Source: Caldilineaceae bacterium SB0661_bin_32
GTDB lineage: Bacteria; Chloroflexota; Anaerolineae; Caldilineales; Caldilineaceae
Assembly (NCBI GenBank): GCA_009841235.1
Contig: VXMH01000024.1
Span: forward strand, 1 to 64,000
DNA length: 64,000 nucleotides
Reading direction: 5' to 3'
A model generated the notes under the pieces. That model was given only the letters and a program-made list of their open reading frames with translations. It did no database searches and was not told the DNA's origin. Below are positions 29,478-38,724 of the stretch, one piece after another; the stretch's first letter is position 1, and each line of letters opens with the position of its first letter. Position numbers and translations under genes: made by a program.

Positions 29478-31757
29478 TCAGGAAGGGTCAGCCTGGCCCA
29501 ATGCCGACTGTTCGAAAAACCCGGGACCGGGCTGGGCCAGCATGCGCGCCAATGGCCGCAACTCCATCCACCACTGCTCAAGAGGCCGTTGATGGACTTC
29601 GTCCATCAGCCTGGGAATCCGGTAAAGCGGGGTGGCGTTCACGTCGCCCTCCTGAATCCCCAGACAGACAGCTCCCACATCTGAAAAACGCCTTGCTTCC
29701 GGGCGGCTCGCCACCTCTTCAATTCTTCGCACCGCTTCCCAGGCAAGTCGCGCCGCCAGAATGCGGTCGAATGGTGACGGGTTCCCGCCCTGCTGCAGGT
29801 GTCCCAAGATAGACTGGCGCACCTCGAACAGGTCCCCCCCCTCTTCTTCGAAAAGAGCGGAAATGAAGGAGGTCGTATAGAAGGAGTTTGCAGCTTCGTT
29901 TCGTATCATCAGCCCCAAACGTTTGCCTTGCTGAAATCCCTGCCTCAGGAGCTCAATATCTCGTTCGAGGTCCTTTAAGGTTATCCCCTCTTCGTGCAGG
30001 TAGACGCGTTCGGCGCCTGTGGCAATAGCGCTCATCAGGGCCAAGTAACCGCAATATCGTCCCATTACTTCCACAATAAAGCACCTGTTCAGGGCCACGG
30101 CAGACTGCTTAATCTTGTCAACGACCTCGACGATGCTGTTCAGGGCTGTGTCAGCGCCGATACTCAACTCCGAGCCAGGCAGGTTGTTGTTTATGCTGGC
30201 AGGGATGCAGATGATGGGTATGTCGAATGCCGGAAAGTTATGCCGCTCTTCGTATAATTTGTGTGCGGCGTGATACCCAGCCCAGCCGCCAATCATGACG
30301 ATGGCATCCACTCTATGTTTTTCGAGCACCTGCGCCGCCGCATACAGTTCCGCGCCCTCAGGGGTCTTGCGGCTGCTCCCCAGTTCCGAGCCCCCGGTGG
30401 GCGCCCAGCCATTGACGGCCATCCAATTCATCTCTTCAATATCGTCGTCAATCAGGCCCCGAAAGCCCCACTTGACACCGAGAGGAATATGGCCGTTGTC
30501 TTCGAGCATGCGCACGACCGCACGTGTCGCGGCATTCATTCCCGGCGCCGGCGCACCTCCCGTCATGACAGCGACCCGTAGACGTCGTTTGTTCGGCTGC
30601 GGAGGGCGCGGGTTGGCGCGAATCAGTGTCCGCAGAATGCGGAAGGAGTCCCTGTAGGCTTTGCCCCGGTACTCCATCGCCTCGTCGAATCGGCATTCAT
30701 GGATACATCTGCCGACCTTGTGCGTCTGTTCCACGCATTCCGTCAATGAGCTGTGAACGATCTTGTTGTTCTCGAATCCGATCAGAACCGCTTCATCGCC
30801 GGACTTGGCATTGAGAACAGCTTCAGCCGCCGCCGCGCCCATCAAAGTCGCCATGACTCGGTCCGAAGCGCTGGGAGAACCACCGCGTTGCACGTGGCCG
30901 AGAACAGTCACCCGCGCCTCTTCTCCCAGGTATTTGGTGAGTACCTCTTCTACATAGGCGCTGGATATCGCGTTTCCGTGTCTATCTTGCGCTCCCTCCG
31001 CCACCACTACAATACTGTCCCGCCGGCCCATTTCGCGGCCCGTGCGCAAAATTGAGCACATCCTCTCTTCCCACTCGTCCAGATTGGGCGGGCTCTCCGG
31101 AATCAGTGCAAAATCGGCCCCGGACGCCAGTGCGCCCATCAGCGCCAGATGACCGCAGTGATGCCCCATCACCTCGACCACAAAGGCGCGCTGGTGACTG
31201 GCCGCCGTACTGGTGATGGCGTCCAGCGCCTCGGTGATGCGGTGCAGGGCGGAGTCCGTGCCAATTGACAAGTCCGTTCCGAACATGTCATTGTCGATCG
31301 AACCGACCAGACCTGCGACCGTAAGAAATCCATACTCTTCCAAGTAAGATGGCTCCAGGCGGCCTTCGGCCACCAGCTCCTCCAACAGTGAGCGCCACTC
31401 CTCCCGCAGGACCTGTGCCCCGGTCAAACTGCCGTCGCCCCCAATCACAATCAGCCGGTTTATGCCCTGGAGCAGCAGATTGTACACCGCCTCCTTGCGC
31501 CCTTCCCTCCTGAGAAAGTCCGGGCTGCGGGCAGTTCCCAGCAGGGTCCCCCCTTCTTGCAGCACGCCGCCAACCGAGTCCCAGGAAAATGGGCGAATCA
31601 GATTGCCGCCCTCGATCATCCCCTGAAACCCCTCGAAAATTCCAAATACCTCCGCCTTCCGCTCCAAAGCCGCACGCACGGCCGATCGCACAGCCGCATT
31701 CATGCCCTGCGCATCGCCTCCGCTGGTGAGGACGCCAAGCCGAGTTGTCTTTGCCAT
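29478..31757 (-). CDS. Tandem-domain 6-phosphofructokinase, eukaryotic-type architecture
   Basis: N-half: RLGVLTSGGDAQGMNAAVR, VIGGDGSLTGA, GLVGSIDNDMFGTDLSIGTDSALHRITEALDAI, VLGHVQRGGSPSASDR. C-half: RLRVAVMTGGAPAPGMNAATRAVV, IPASINNNLPGSELSIGADTALNSI, VEVMGRYCGYLALMSAIATGAE, ILGHLQQGGNPSPFDR. Confidence 0.95.
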   Translation of the reverse strand: MAKTTRLGVLTSGGDAQGMNAAVRSAVRAALERKAEVFGIFEGFQGMIEGGNLIRPFSWDSVGGVLQEGGTLLGTARSPDFLRREGRKEAVYNLLLQGINRLIVIGGDGSLTGAQVLREEWRSLLEELVAEGRLEPSYLEEYGFLTVAGLVGSIDNDMFGTDLSIGTDSALHRITEALDAITSTAASHQRAFVVEVMGHHCGHLALMGALASGADFALIPESPPNLDEWEERMCSILRTGREMGRRDSIVVVAEGAQDRHGNAISSAYVEEVLTKYLGEEARVTVLGHVQRGGSPSASDRVMATLMGAAAAEAVLNAKSGDEAVLIGFENNKIVHSSLTECVEQTHKVGRCIHECRFDEAMEYRGKAYRDSFRILRTLIRANPRPPQPNKRRLRVAVMTGGAPAPGMNAATRAVVRMLEDNGHIPLGVKWGFRGLIDDDIEEMNWMAVNGWAPTGGSELGSSRKTPEGAELYAAAQVLEKHRVDAIVMIGGWAGYHAAHKLYEERHNFPAFDIPIICIPASINNNLPGSELSIGADTALNSIVEVVDKIKQSAVALNRCFIVEVMGRYCGYLALMSAIATGAERVYLHEEGITLKDLERDIELLRQGFQQGKRLGLMIRNEAANSFYTTSFISALFEEEGGDLFEVRQSILGHLQQGGNPSPFDRILAARLAWEAVRRIEEVASRPEARRFSDVGAVCLGIQEGDVNATPLYRIPRLMDEVHQRPLEQWWMELRPLARMLAQPGPGFFEQSALGQADPS

Positions 31758-32145
31758 GCGCCGCCCTCCTTTTGCGGCTAAACTACCTCCCTGTGCCGCC
31801 CTGCAGCGGCGTTTCTTGATTCCAGAAGATTATAGCATGTAGCAGGTTATTCTCGCACCTCGCATTCAGAGCCGGAGGTTCCGTTGCCGGCTCTTGCCAT
31901 CCGGCTGAAATCGCCGGCTTCCTCGCGAATTGCTGTAGCACGGCAGAGCTCTGGCGCCCCACAACTTCTGAATCGCTTTCCTTTCCAATCAATGCATTAC
32001 TCTTCCCGCTTTGACAGAACAAGCCCTCAAAATGTAGACTATCTGATTAGAATCAGAACTGCAGTAGGCGAAGCGAATTCGAAGCTCAGTGTCGAAGTAA
32101 CGTTGTTTCCGGCGCAAAAGATCACCTGGACGAGAGGTTTCGATC

Positions 32146-33171
32146 ATGGCTGCCAGACGTAGAACTTCCTTCAAATTAGGGGTGACGGGCCTGGGCGAAC
32201 GGCAGGAAATCGCACCTGGTCTGTTTATCAACACCTTCTATAGAGGCTGTACGCCGGGTTTCGTCGTCACCGACGAGGGCCTGATACTCATCGATACGCC
32301 ATTGATCCCAAAACAGGCCAAGGACTGGCGGGAACAGATAGAAGCGGAAGCGCCGGGCCTGCCTATTCTCTATGTGTTCAACACCGATCACCATCGCGGC
32401 CACGCCCTGGGAAACCAGTATTTCCTGCCTACGACGGTGATCGCACACGAACGCGCCTTTAAGGAGATGTCAGGTTACACTGAAAACTTCAAGGAACGTG
32501 TCTATAACAGCTTCAAGCGAGAGCCCGAGATCCAGGAACAGTTGACCAACATCGAGATTATTCTCCCCGACGTTACCTTTACCGACTGCGCCCGCCTCAA
32601 ATATGGAGGTCGTGAGATTCAGTTGATCTACGCCGGCGGTCACACGCCGGCCACCAGCATTGCCTGGCTGCCGGAAGAGAAGATCGCCTTTGTCGGTGAC
32701 ATCCTGTGGGTGGACCAGCATCCGTACATGGCCCAGGCCGATTCTCTCGAATGGATCGAAGCCTTGCGACGTATCCGAACCCTTGGCGCCGAGAGATTGG
32801 TCCCAGGCCACGGCCCCGTCTGCCGTCCCGACGACACCCACCGGGTGGAGAAGTACATTCTCTTCAAACGAAAGCGCGTCCGTGACTACTACCGCGCCGG
32901 CAAGACCAAGAATGAGGCCAAGAGCGGGCTTGTAGGCGAAATGCTGGAGTGGTTCCCTGTTCCGCTGGAACGCAAAGCGAAAATAGAGAGCCAGATAAAG
33001 TCCGGCATCAATCGTGTCTACCGTGAGATCCAGAGAGAAGAAGAGTTGGCTGGAGCAGAGTCTGTGAACGGAGCTCTGCAGCCGCCGTCAAACGGCGCCC
33101 CCGTCCTTCACGAGCCGCAGGCCGAAGCCAACCTGATCCCCACACCTGTGGCGGTGGAGGCCAACCAGTAG
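32146..33171 (+). CDS. MBL-fold metallo-hydrolase
   Basis: LILIDTPLIPKQAKDWREQI, VFNTDHHRGHALGNQYFLPTTVIAHE, YAGGHTPATSIAWLPEEKIAFVGDILW, LVPGHGPVC. Confidence 0.9.
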   Translation: MAARRRTSFKLGVTGLGERQEIAPGLFINTFYRGCTPGFVVTDEGLILIDTPLIPKQAKDWREQIEAEAPGLPILYVFNTDHHRGHALGNQYFLPTTVIAHERAFKEMSGYTENFKERVYNSFKREPEIQEQLTNIEIILPDVTFTDCARLKYGGREIQLIYAGGHTPATSIAWLPEEKIAFVGDILWVDQHPYMAQADSLEWIEALRRIRTLGAERLVPGHGPVCRPDDTHRVEKYILFKRKRVRDYYRAGKTKNEAKSGLVGEMLEWFPVPLERKAKIESQIKSGINRVYREIQREEELAGAESVNGALQPPSNGAPVLHEPQAEANLIPTPVAVEANQ

Positions 33172-34220
33172 TGGCCTACTCAGTGCGGGAAGAACGCCAA
33201 AGCCTCGCGAATAGTTTGCGTGAAGATCTTGGCGAAGCGGAGCGGATGATCGTTCAGCTGCGGCGCGACACCGTCGAACAGTTCCTTCAGCTTCTGGACC
33301 GTATCGAAGACCGTTTTGCCCAATTGGAGTCCAGCGGTCTTGACCTGCGTCCTGAGTACACGCGGTGGGGCAGCCTTCAGAGCAAGTTGCGGCGCGAAGC
33401 AGGCCGCATCGTTCGCGTCATTGATGTGGCCGGCGGTCTGGATCAACTGCGTCAGGCCAATCCGCCGGCCGAAGGGCTCTGGTGGCGCCTTGACGCCGTG
33501 GTGGCCGAAGCCCGCCGCCGCTTGGTTCGCCGTCTTAGTATCACCTTCGGGACCATCGTCGTCGTGCTGGCGGTGGTCTGGGCGCTGCTTACCTTCGTCT
33601 TTCCCCCGGACCCCAATACCGTTGTTGCCTCAGAAGCGATCTCCACCCTCCAGCAACTGGCCTTTGAAGGGCGTTGGGAAGAGGCCCTCGCAGTTATCGA
33701 GGACGCCATGTCTCAACTCACCCAGCCCGATGCCGAACTCCTGATCTGGGAAGGAGTAATACGCGGCAAATTGGGCCAGCATGAACGCGCCCGGGAGGCG
33801 TTAGCAGAAGCGAAATCGCTGGTGCCGGCCGGTAAACTCGTGGCCTACTGGTGGTCGCTCGGCTCAGTTCAGCTTTCAGTTGGAGATCTGGAGGAGGCCC
33901 GCAACGCAGGCTTCGAAGCAATTGGTTTGGACGATTCCGATCCCCAGGGCTACTTTCTCCTCGCAAGTGTTGCTGAGATGAAAGGCGATACAGTATGCGC
34001 CGTTGACCTCTTCGAGGAGACCTTCCAACTGGCAGCTGACAGCAATCCACAGCTGGCCGTCATAGCACGCGTCCGTATGGGCAACCTCCTTCAACGGCCG
34101 GCAAATCTGGCACTCCTGGGCGACGACGAGACCGACAACGGCAACGACGAGGGCGGCGATAACAGCGACCAGACCGGCAATGCCGATTCCGGACTGCCCG
34201 AAACCTGCGGCGGACTATAG
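33171..34220 (+). CDS. Membrane-anchored tetratricopeptide-like protein
   Basis: GTG start overlapping the MBL stop (TAGTG); one TM segment ITFGTIVVVLAVVWALLTFVF; TPR-like LLIWEGVIRGKLGQHERAREALAEAKSLVPAGK. Confidence 0.7.
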   Translation: MAYSVREERQSLANSLREDLGEAERMIVQLRRDTVEQFLQLLDRIEDRFAQLESSGLDLRPEYTRWGSLQSKLRREAGRIVRVIDVAGGLDQLRQANPPAEGLWWRLDAVVAEARRRLVRRLSITFGTIVVVLAVVWALLTFVFPPDPNTVVASEAISTLQQLAFEGRWEEALAVIEDAMSQLTQPDAELLIWEGVIRGKLGQHERAREALAEAKSLVPAGKLVAYWWSLGSVQLSVGDLEEARNAGFEAIGLDDSDPQGYFLLASVAEMKGDTVCAVDLFEETFQLAADSNPQLAVIARVRMGNLLQRPANLALLGDDETDNGNDEGGDNSDQTGNADSGLPETCGGL

Positions 34221-34330
34221 CCCACTGTTCTCCTAATCTGATTCGACGGTCACCGCGTGGATCGCGACCTGAATTTCCGCGCCGGCAGGGAATCGAGTAA
34301 AATGGGCCTGTCTAAGTGAAGTCCACATAC

Positions 34331-34403
34331 GCCCCCTTAGCTCAGAGGATAGAGCAACGGACTTCTAATCCGTCGGTCGTAGGTTCGACTCCTACAGGGG
34401 GTG
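34331..34403 (+). tRNA. tRNA-Arg (anticodon TCT)
   Basis: Cloverleaf read by eye: acceptor GCCCCCT/AGGGGGT, D-arm GCTC-AGAGGATA-GAGC, anticodon arm ACGGA-CTTCTAA-TCCGT, T-arm GTAGG-TTCGACT-CCTAC. Confidence 0.95.
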
Positions 34404-34530
34404 CCTAAAGATCTGCTGGCTTGATCAAGACACTGTTTCGCGCTAGCCGTAGATAATGTGCTGCAGCGCCGTTTCTTGCAGCTTGGACATGACTGATGTC
34501 CTTGAGCAATCTGCACAGGTGACCCGAGCC

Positions 34531-35319
34531 TTAGCCAACCCGGTCCCGCTCCGAACCCTTCTCTGCGATCGTCTCCAGCGGCTCCTTCTCATTAAAAGCA
34601 ATGAGGCTTTTCGCGCCCTCTCGATAATAGGGGAACGTCGGGCCCCCGGACGGCGCCGCCCAGCGCACGCCGTTCGCGATCACATGGCGGACAATGTCCA
34701 TGTGGAAAATCGGGTAGGTTTCATGTCCCGGCCGGAAGTAGAAGATCTTGCCATTGCCGCGGTGGAAACAGGCCCCGCTGCGGAAGACATTGCCTCCCTC
34801 AAACCAGCTGACGAACACCAGGTCGTCCGGCGTGGGGATGTCGAACAGCTCCCCATACATCTCGCACTCCTCAATCTCAAAGTAGGGCGGCAAGCCCTGC
34901 GCAATCGGGTGGGACGGCTTGACAACCCAGATGCGCTCCTTCTCGTCCGCCTCCCGCCAGCGTAGACTGCACGTTGTGCCCATCAGGCTGCGGAAAATTT
35001 TGGAAAAATGGCCCGAGTGCAGGACCACCATTCCCATTCCCTCCAGGACCCGTTTCTTGACACGTTCGACAATCTCATCGTCAACCTGCGCATGCGCCCG
35101 GTGACCCCACCAGGTCAACACGTCCGTCTCCGCCAGAACTTCATCTGTCAGGCCATGTTCCGGCTCATCCAGCGTAGCCGTGCGTATTGAATTGAATCCG
35201 TGCAGACGGAGCCCTTCGGCAATGGCCCCGTGAATTCCATCGGGATATATACCGCCGATGAACTCGTTAATGTTCTCGTGTTGAAACTCGTTCCAGACCG
35301 TTACTCGAATGTCTCCCAT
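34531..35319 (-). CDS. ThuA-like (trehalose utilization family) protein
   Basis: [76 protein letters not shown]. Confidence 0.9.
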   Translation of the reverse strand: MGDIRVTVWNEFQHENINEFIGGIYPDGIHGAIAEGLRLHGFNSIRTATLDEPEHGLTDEVLAETDVLTWWGHRAHAQVDDEIVERVKKRVLEGMGMVVLHSGHFSKIFRSLMGTTCSLRWREADEKERIWVVKPSHPIAQGLPPYFEIEECEMYGELFDIPTPDDLVFVSWFEGGNVFRSGACFHRGNGKIFYFRPGHETYPIFHMDIVRHVIANGVRWAAPSGGPTFPYYREGAKSLIAFNEKEPLETIAEKGSERDRVG

Positions 35320-35422
35320 CCTGTCTCCTCCATAAAGTGAAAACTGAAAAGAGAACCGGAACGCATCAAACATGATGCGTTCCTCCCCTTACTTTGCTGG
35401 CTCCTTTAACCCTGTTGTTTGG

Positions 35423-36451
35423 CTAACTTCCAACCGTCACCGGCCTTCCCCCCTGACCGGCGGACTCCTTAATCGCATCCCACAACCGCGCCATGCGCAG
35501 ACCGATTTCCGGTGGGCAGGGGTTCTCCATCTCACCGGCCCGCACGCGCAGAAACTGCTGCCACGTGCCCAGTGATTCGGGCAACTTGACCTCCATCAAC
35601 GCCTCGTCCTCGGTCTCCTGAATCAGGAGACACTCTCCCCAGACACCGGTCTGAAGCATCCCCTTCTCGCACAGAACGCGAACGTCCGAGCCAATCTTAC
35701 ACTGTGTATTTCCTGCTGCATTCATCGACACCAGCGCGCCCGATTTCAACCGGGCGATCACCGCCCCCAGAATGTCCACCGGCGTACCGTGGTTGTCCAT
35801 CCAAGCCGCGACCTCGACAAAGTCCTCTCCCGCCAAATCCGAGATAGTATTGAGCATATGCGCACCGGTGTCAAACAAGAAGCCGCCTCCTGCGACCTCG
35901 GGATCCTGGCGCCACAGGCCCGTCGTGAAGGACATCCAGTTCTGCCATACCACTGCACTGATGTTCAGAATCCGGCCCAACCTGCCAGAGCGCAGAATCT
36001 GTACACCGGTGCGCACCTGCGGCGACATACTGCCGTTGAATGACACCGACAGCAGCCGCTCGCTTCGGTCTCGGACGTCGATAAGCGCCAGCGCCTCCTC
36101 CGCGTTCATGACCATCGGCTTTTCCAATAATACGTCCAGCCCGGCTTCCAAACATGCTTTCGCCTGCGAAAAGTGAAGTACGTGCGGTGTGATGATAAAT
36201 GCCGCGTCGAGTTCACCGTTCTGAAGCAGCTTTTCCAGATCCGGCTCGTTCGGAGGGGGAGGCCTGCCCGCCTCTTCGAAAAGCTCACAAAAGGCCTCAT
36301 AGGAATTGGCCGAGGGCTCACATACGATCTTTACCTCGGTCGTATCCTGCTGCTTAAGAATCCGCCGCGTATGGCTACGCGCCATGCCGCCGCACCCGAT
36401 AAATGCCATTCGAACGCGGGGCGACGCCCCGCCGGATCGACGTTCTGTCAT
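35423..36451 (-). CDS. Gfo/Idh/MocA-family oxidoreductase
   Basis: [59 protein letters not shown]. Start at MTERRSGG. Confidence 0.9.
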   Translation of the reverse strand: MTERRSGGASPRVRMAFIGCGGMARSHTRRILKQQDTTEVKIVCEPSANSYEAFCELFEEAGRPPPPNEPDLEKLLQNGELDAAFIITPHVLHFSQAKACLEAGLDVLLEKPMVMNAEEALALIDVRDRSERLLSVSFNGSMSPQVRTGVQILRSGRLGRILNISAVVWQNWMSFTTGLWRQDPEVAGGGFLFDTGAHMLNTISDLAGEDFVEVAAWMDNHGTPVDILGAVIARLKSGALVSMNAAGNTQCKIGSDVRVLCEKGMLQTGVWGECLLIQETEDEALMEVKLPESLGTWQQFLRVRAGEMENPCPPEIGLRMARLWDAIKESAGQGGRPVTVGS

Positions 36452-36808
36452 AGACCGACTCCTGACTGTCTTTATTGTGGAAGTATGCAACATCACCAAA
36501 TGAGCCGGATCTACGGCGCCGCCCTCAACCGGAGCGGCCTGACGCCGTACGACAGTGGGGGCCTGTACACCGACTTTCACCACGGGTCCCGGAACAGTTT
36601 CTGACCGGTCAGGCAATCATACCTTGCGATACAGTCACCGGCAAGAATTCGCCGCCAATATCTGCTAAAATGCCGCCCGAAGCCCGCCGCCCAGCTTGCC
36701 GCCGTTACATCTTTTGCGAGACTCACCATGTTTTGCGAACTCTGGACCGGCTCTTAAAATACACTGTGGCGTCCCGTTCTTGCAGCCGCTTGATTCTCTA
36801 ACGCGACG

Positions 36809-37531
36809 ATGAACACCCCCAAAGTCATTCTTGCTTCCAACAGCCCCCGCCGCCAGCAGTTTTTCCACGCCCTTGGAATCCCCTTCCTGGCCGAATCCGC
36901 CGACGTCGATGAGTCGCCCGCACCCAATGAATCACCTGCCCAGGTAGTGGAACGGCTTGCCCTCGCCAAAGCCCTGACCGTGGGCAGTCGCCTCGCCTCC
37001 TTTTCTGACACAATAGACGCAGACCCCCCGGAAGAAGTCCTCGTAATCGGCGCCGACACGGTGGTGGCTATTGATGGCGAGGTTCTGGGCAAGCCCGCCG
37101 GCGCCGGGGAAGCCCATGCCATGCTGACGCGGCTTCGTGCCCGTCCTCACCAGGTCCATACCGCGATTGCTGCCGTCCTCCGTACGGAAGAAGGGCTGAA
37201 GCGCACGCGCAGCCTGTTGAACACGACGACGGTGGAAATGCGCCCCTATAGCGACGGGGAGATTGCCGCCTACGTGGCAACGGGGGATCCGCTGGACAAG
37301 GCCGGCGCATACGCAGTCCAGCATCAGCGGTTCCACCCCGTTGAGAGCGTCTCAGGCTGCCCCGCCGGCGTGATGGGCCTCCCCGCCGCCGACCTGATCC
37401 GCCTGCTGTCAGAATTCAATGTGACCGCGGCGCGCTCCCCTTTACAGGTCTGCCCCGCCTTGACGGGACTTCAATGTTGTCAGCGACAGGCCGTAGATTC
37501 CCACTGCCATCGGCAAGGGTGCGTTTGCTGA
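36809..37531 (+). CDS. maf: Maf-family nucleotide pyrophosphatase
   Basis: [77 protein letters not shown]; extra Cys/His-rich C-terminal tail. Confidence 0.9.
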   Translation: MNTPKVILASNSPRRQQFFHALGIPFLAESADVDESPAPNESPAQVVERLALAKALTVGSRLASFSDTIDADPPEEVLVIGADTVVAIDGEVLGKPAGAGEAHAMLTRLRARPHQVHTAIAAVLRTEEGLKRTRSLLNTTTVEMRPYSDGEIAAYVATGDPLDKAGAYAVQHQRFHPVESVSGCPAGVMGLPAADLIRLLSEFNVTAARSPLQVCPALTGLQCCQRQAVDSHCHRQGCVC

Positions 37532-37638
37532 CAGCGCTGGCCGCTTATTGCCAATTGTGCCCTTACATTGATACACTTGGGCCGAATTCTGTTCGCCTGG
37601 ACAAGGCGAGCCCATTACCCGCAAGCTGCCGCCAGGAG

Positions 37639-38724
37639 ATGCCTTTGCCAAGAAACCCGGAAGCCTACGAAAAGTGGGATGAGGCCTACGAGGACGACTA
37701 CTTCGACGCGCCGGCCAAAAGCAAACCGAAGCCGAAAAAGAAGGACCGGACAGTAGATGGTGTCGTCGTACGCGCCAGGGGTCATCACTACGATGTCGCT
37801 ACCTCCAATGACAAACTGATTAGCTGCCGCGTGCGCGGCCGGCTGCTTCAGGAACGCACCAAGGACCTGACACTCGTGGCCGTCGGCGACCGGGTTAAGG
37901 TTGTCCTGGAAGGCAGACGTTCAGGCCTCATCGACTCCGTCGAAGAGCGGGATTCAACGCTGAGCCGCCAGCTCCCCGGCTCCTCTCGTCCCGCCGAAGA
38001 CGTGATCGTCGCCAATCCCGATCAGGTACTTGTCGTATTTGCCGTAAAGGACCCGGAACCGCACCTGCGGATGCTGGACCGCTTTCTCGTTATCGCCGAA
38101 GCCAATGAGCTTCCCGCGGTGATCGTCGCCAACAAGGTCGACCTGATCGGGTTGGAGGCTGCTCGCGAGATGTTTCTCCTCTACGAAAAGCTGGGTTATC
38201 CCCTTCTCTACGTCAGCGCGACCGAACGGTTCGAGGTTGTTCCGGGCCGCGGTGCGTCCGGTACCGTAACGTCTGAAGAGTTCGAACAGCTGCGCCGGTT
38301 GCTGACCGACAAATTGACGGTCGTAACCGGGCCGAGCGGCGTAGGCAAGAGCGCGCTCATCAACGCCATCCACCCGCAGCTGAATCTGCGTGTGGGCAAC
38401 CTGCGAAGCTTCGAAGGCAAAGGCCGGCACACAACGCGAAACGCCCAGCTTTTCCGCCTGCCCCTGGGTGACAGGACCTTCATTGCCGATACCCCGGGTA
38501 TACGCGAGCTCGGCCTCTACGAGCTCGACCCGGGAAGTCTTGGCTTCTTCTATGTCGACCTGAAGCCCTACGTAAACGACTGCCGCTTCCCCAACTGCAC
38601 CCACGACCACGAGCCGGACTGCGCCGTGCGTAAGGCGGTAGACGACGGCCGAGTATCACACGAACGCTACGACAGCTATGTGCGCCTTTTGAACGGGGAG
38701 AGCTTCCAGCTGGAGGAATGGTAG
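37639..38724 (+). CDS. rsgA: Ribosome small-subunit-dependent GTPase A
   Basis: Circularly permuted GTPase order: VIVANKVDL before [12 protein letters not shown] and DTPGIREL; C-terminal Zn motif [19 protein letters not shown] 39-41 with upstream CCAGGAG. Confidence 0.94.
   Translation: MPLPRNPEAYEKWDEAYEDDYFDAPAKSKPKPKKKDRTVDGVVVRARGHHYDVATSNDKLISCRVRGRLLQERTKDLTLVAVGDRVKVVLEGRRSGLIDSVEERDSTLSRQLPGSSRPAEDVIVANPDQVLVVFAVKDPEPHLRMLDRFLVIAEANELPAVIVANKVDLIGLEAAREMFLLYEKLGYPLLYVSATERFEVVPGRGASGTVTSEEFEQLRRLLTDKLTVVTGPSGVGKSALINAIHPQLNLRVGNLRSFEGKGRHTTRNAQLFRLPLGDRTFIADTPGIRELGLYELDPGSLGFFYVDLKPYVNDCRFPNCTHDHEPDCAVRKAVDDGRVSHERYDSYVRLLNGESFQLEEW

Noticed and set aside
31793-34480. Shared motif CTGCAGCG[GC]CGTTTCTTG at ~31801 and ~34457
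   Set aside because: A 17-mer pair with one mismatch is expected by chance several times in 64 kb; no larger homology flanks it.
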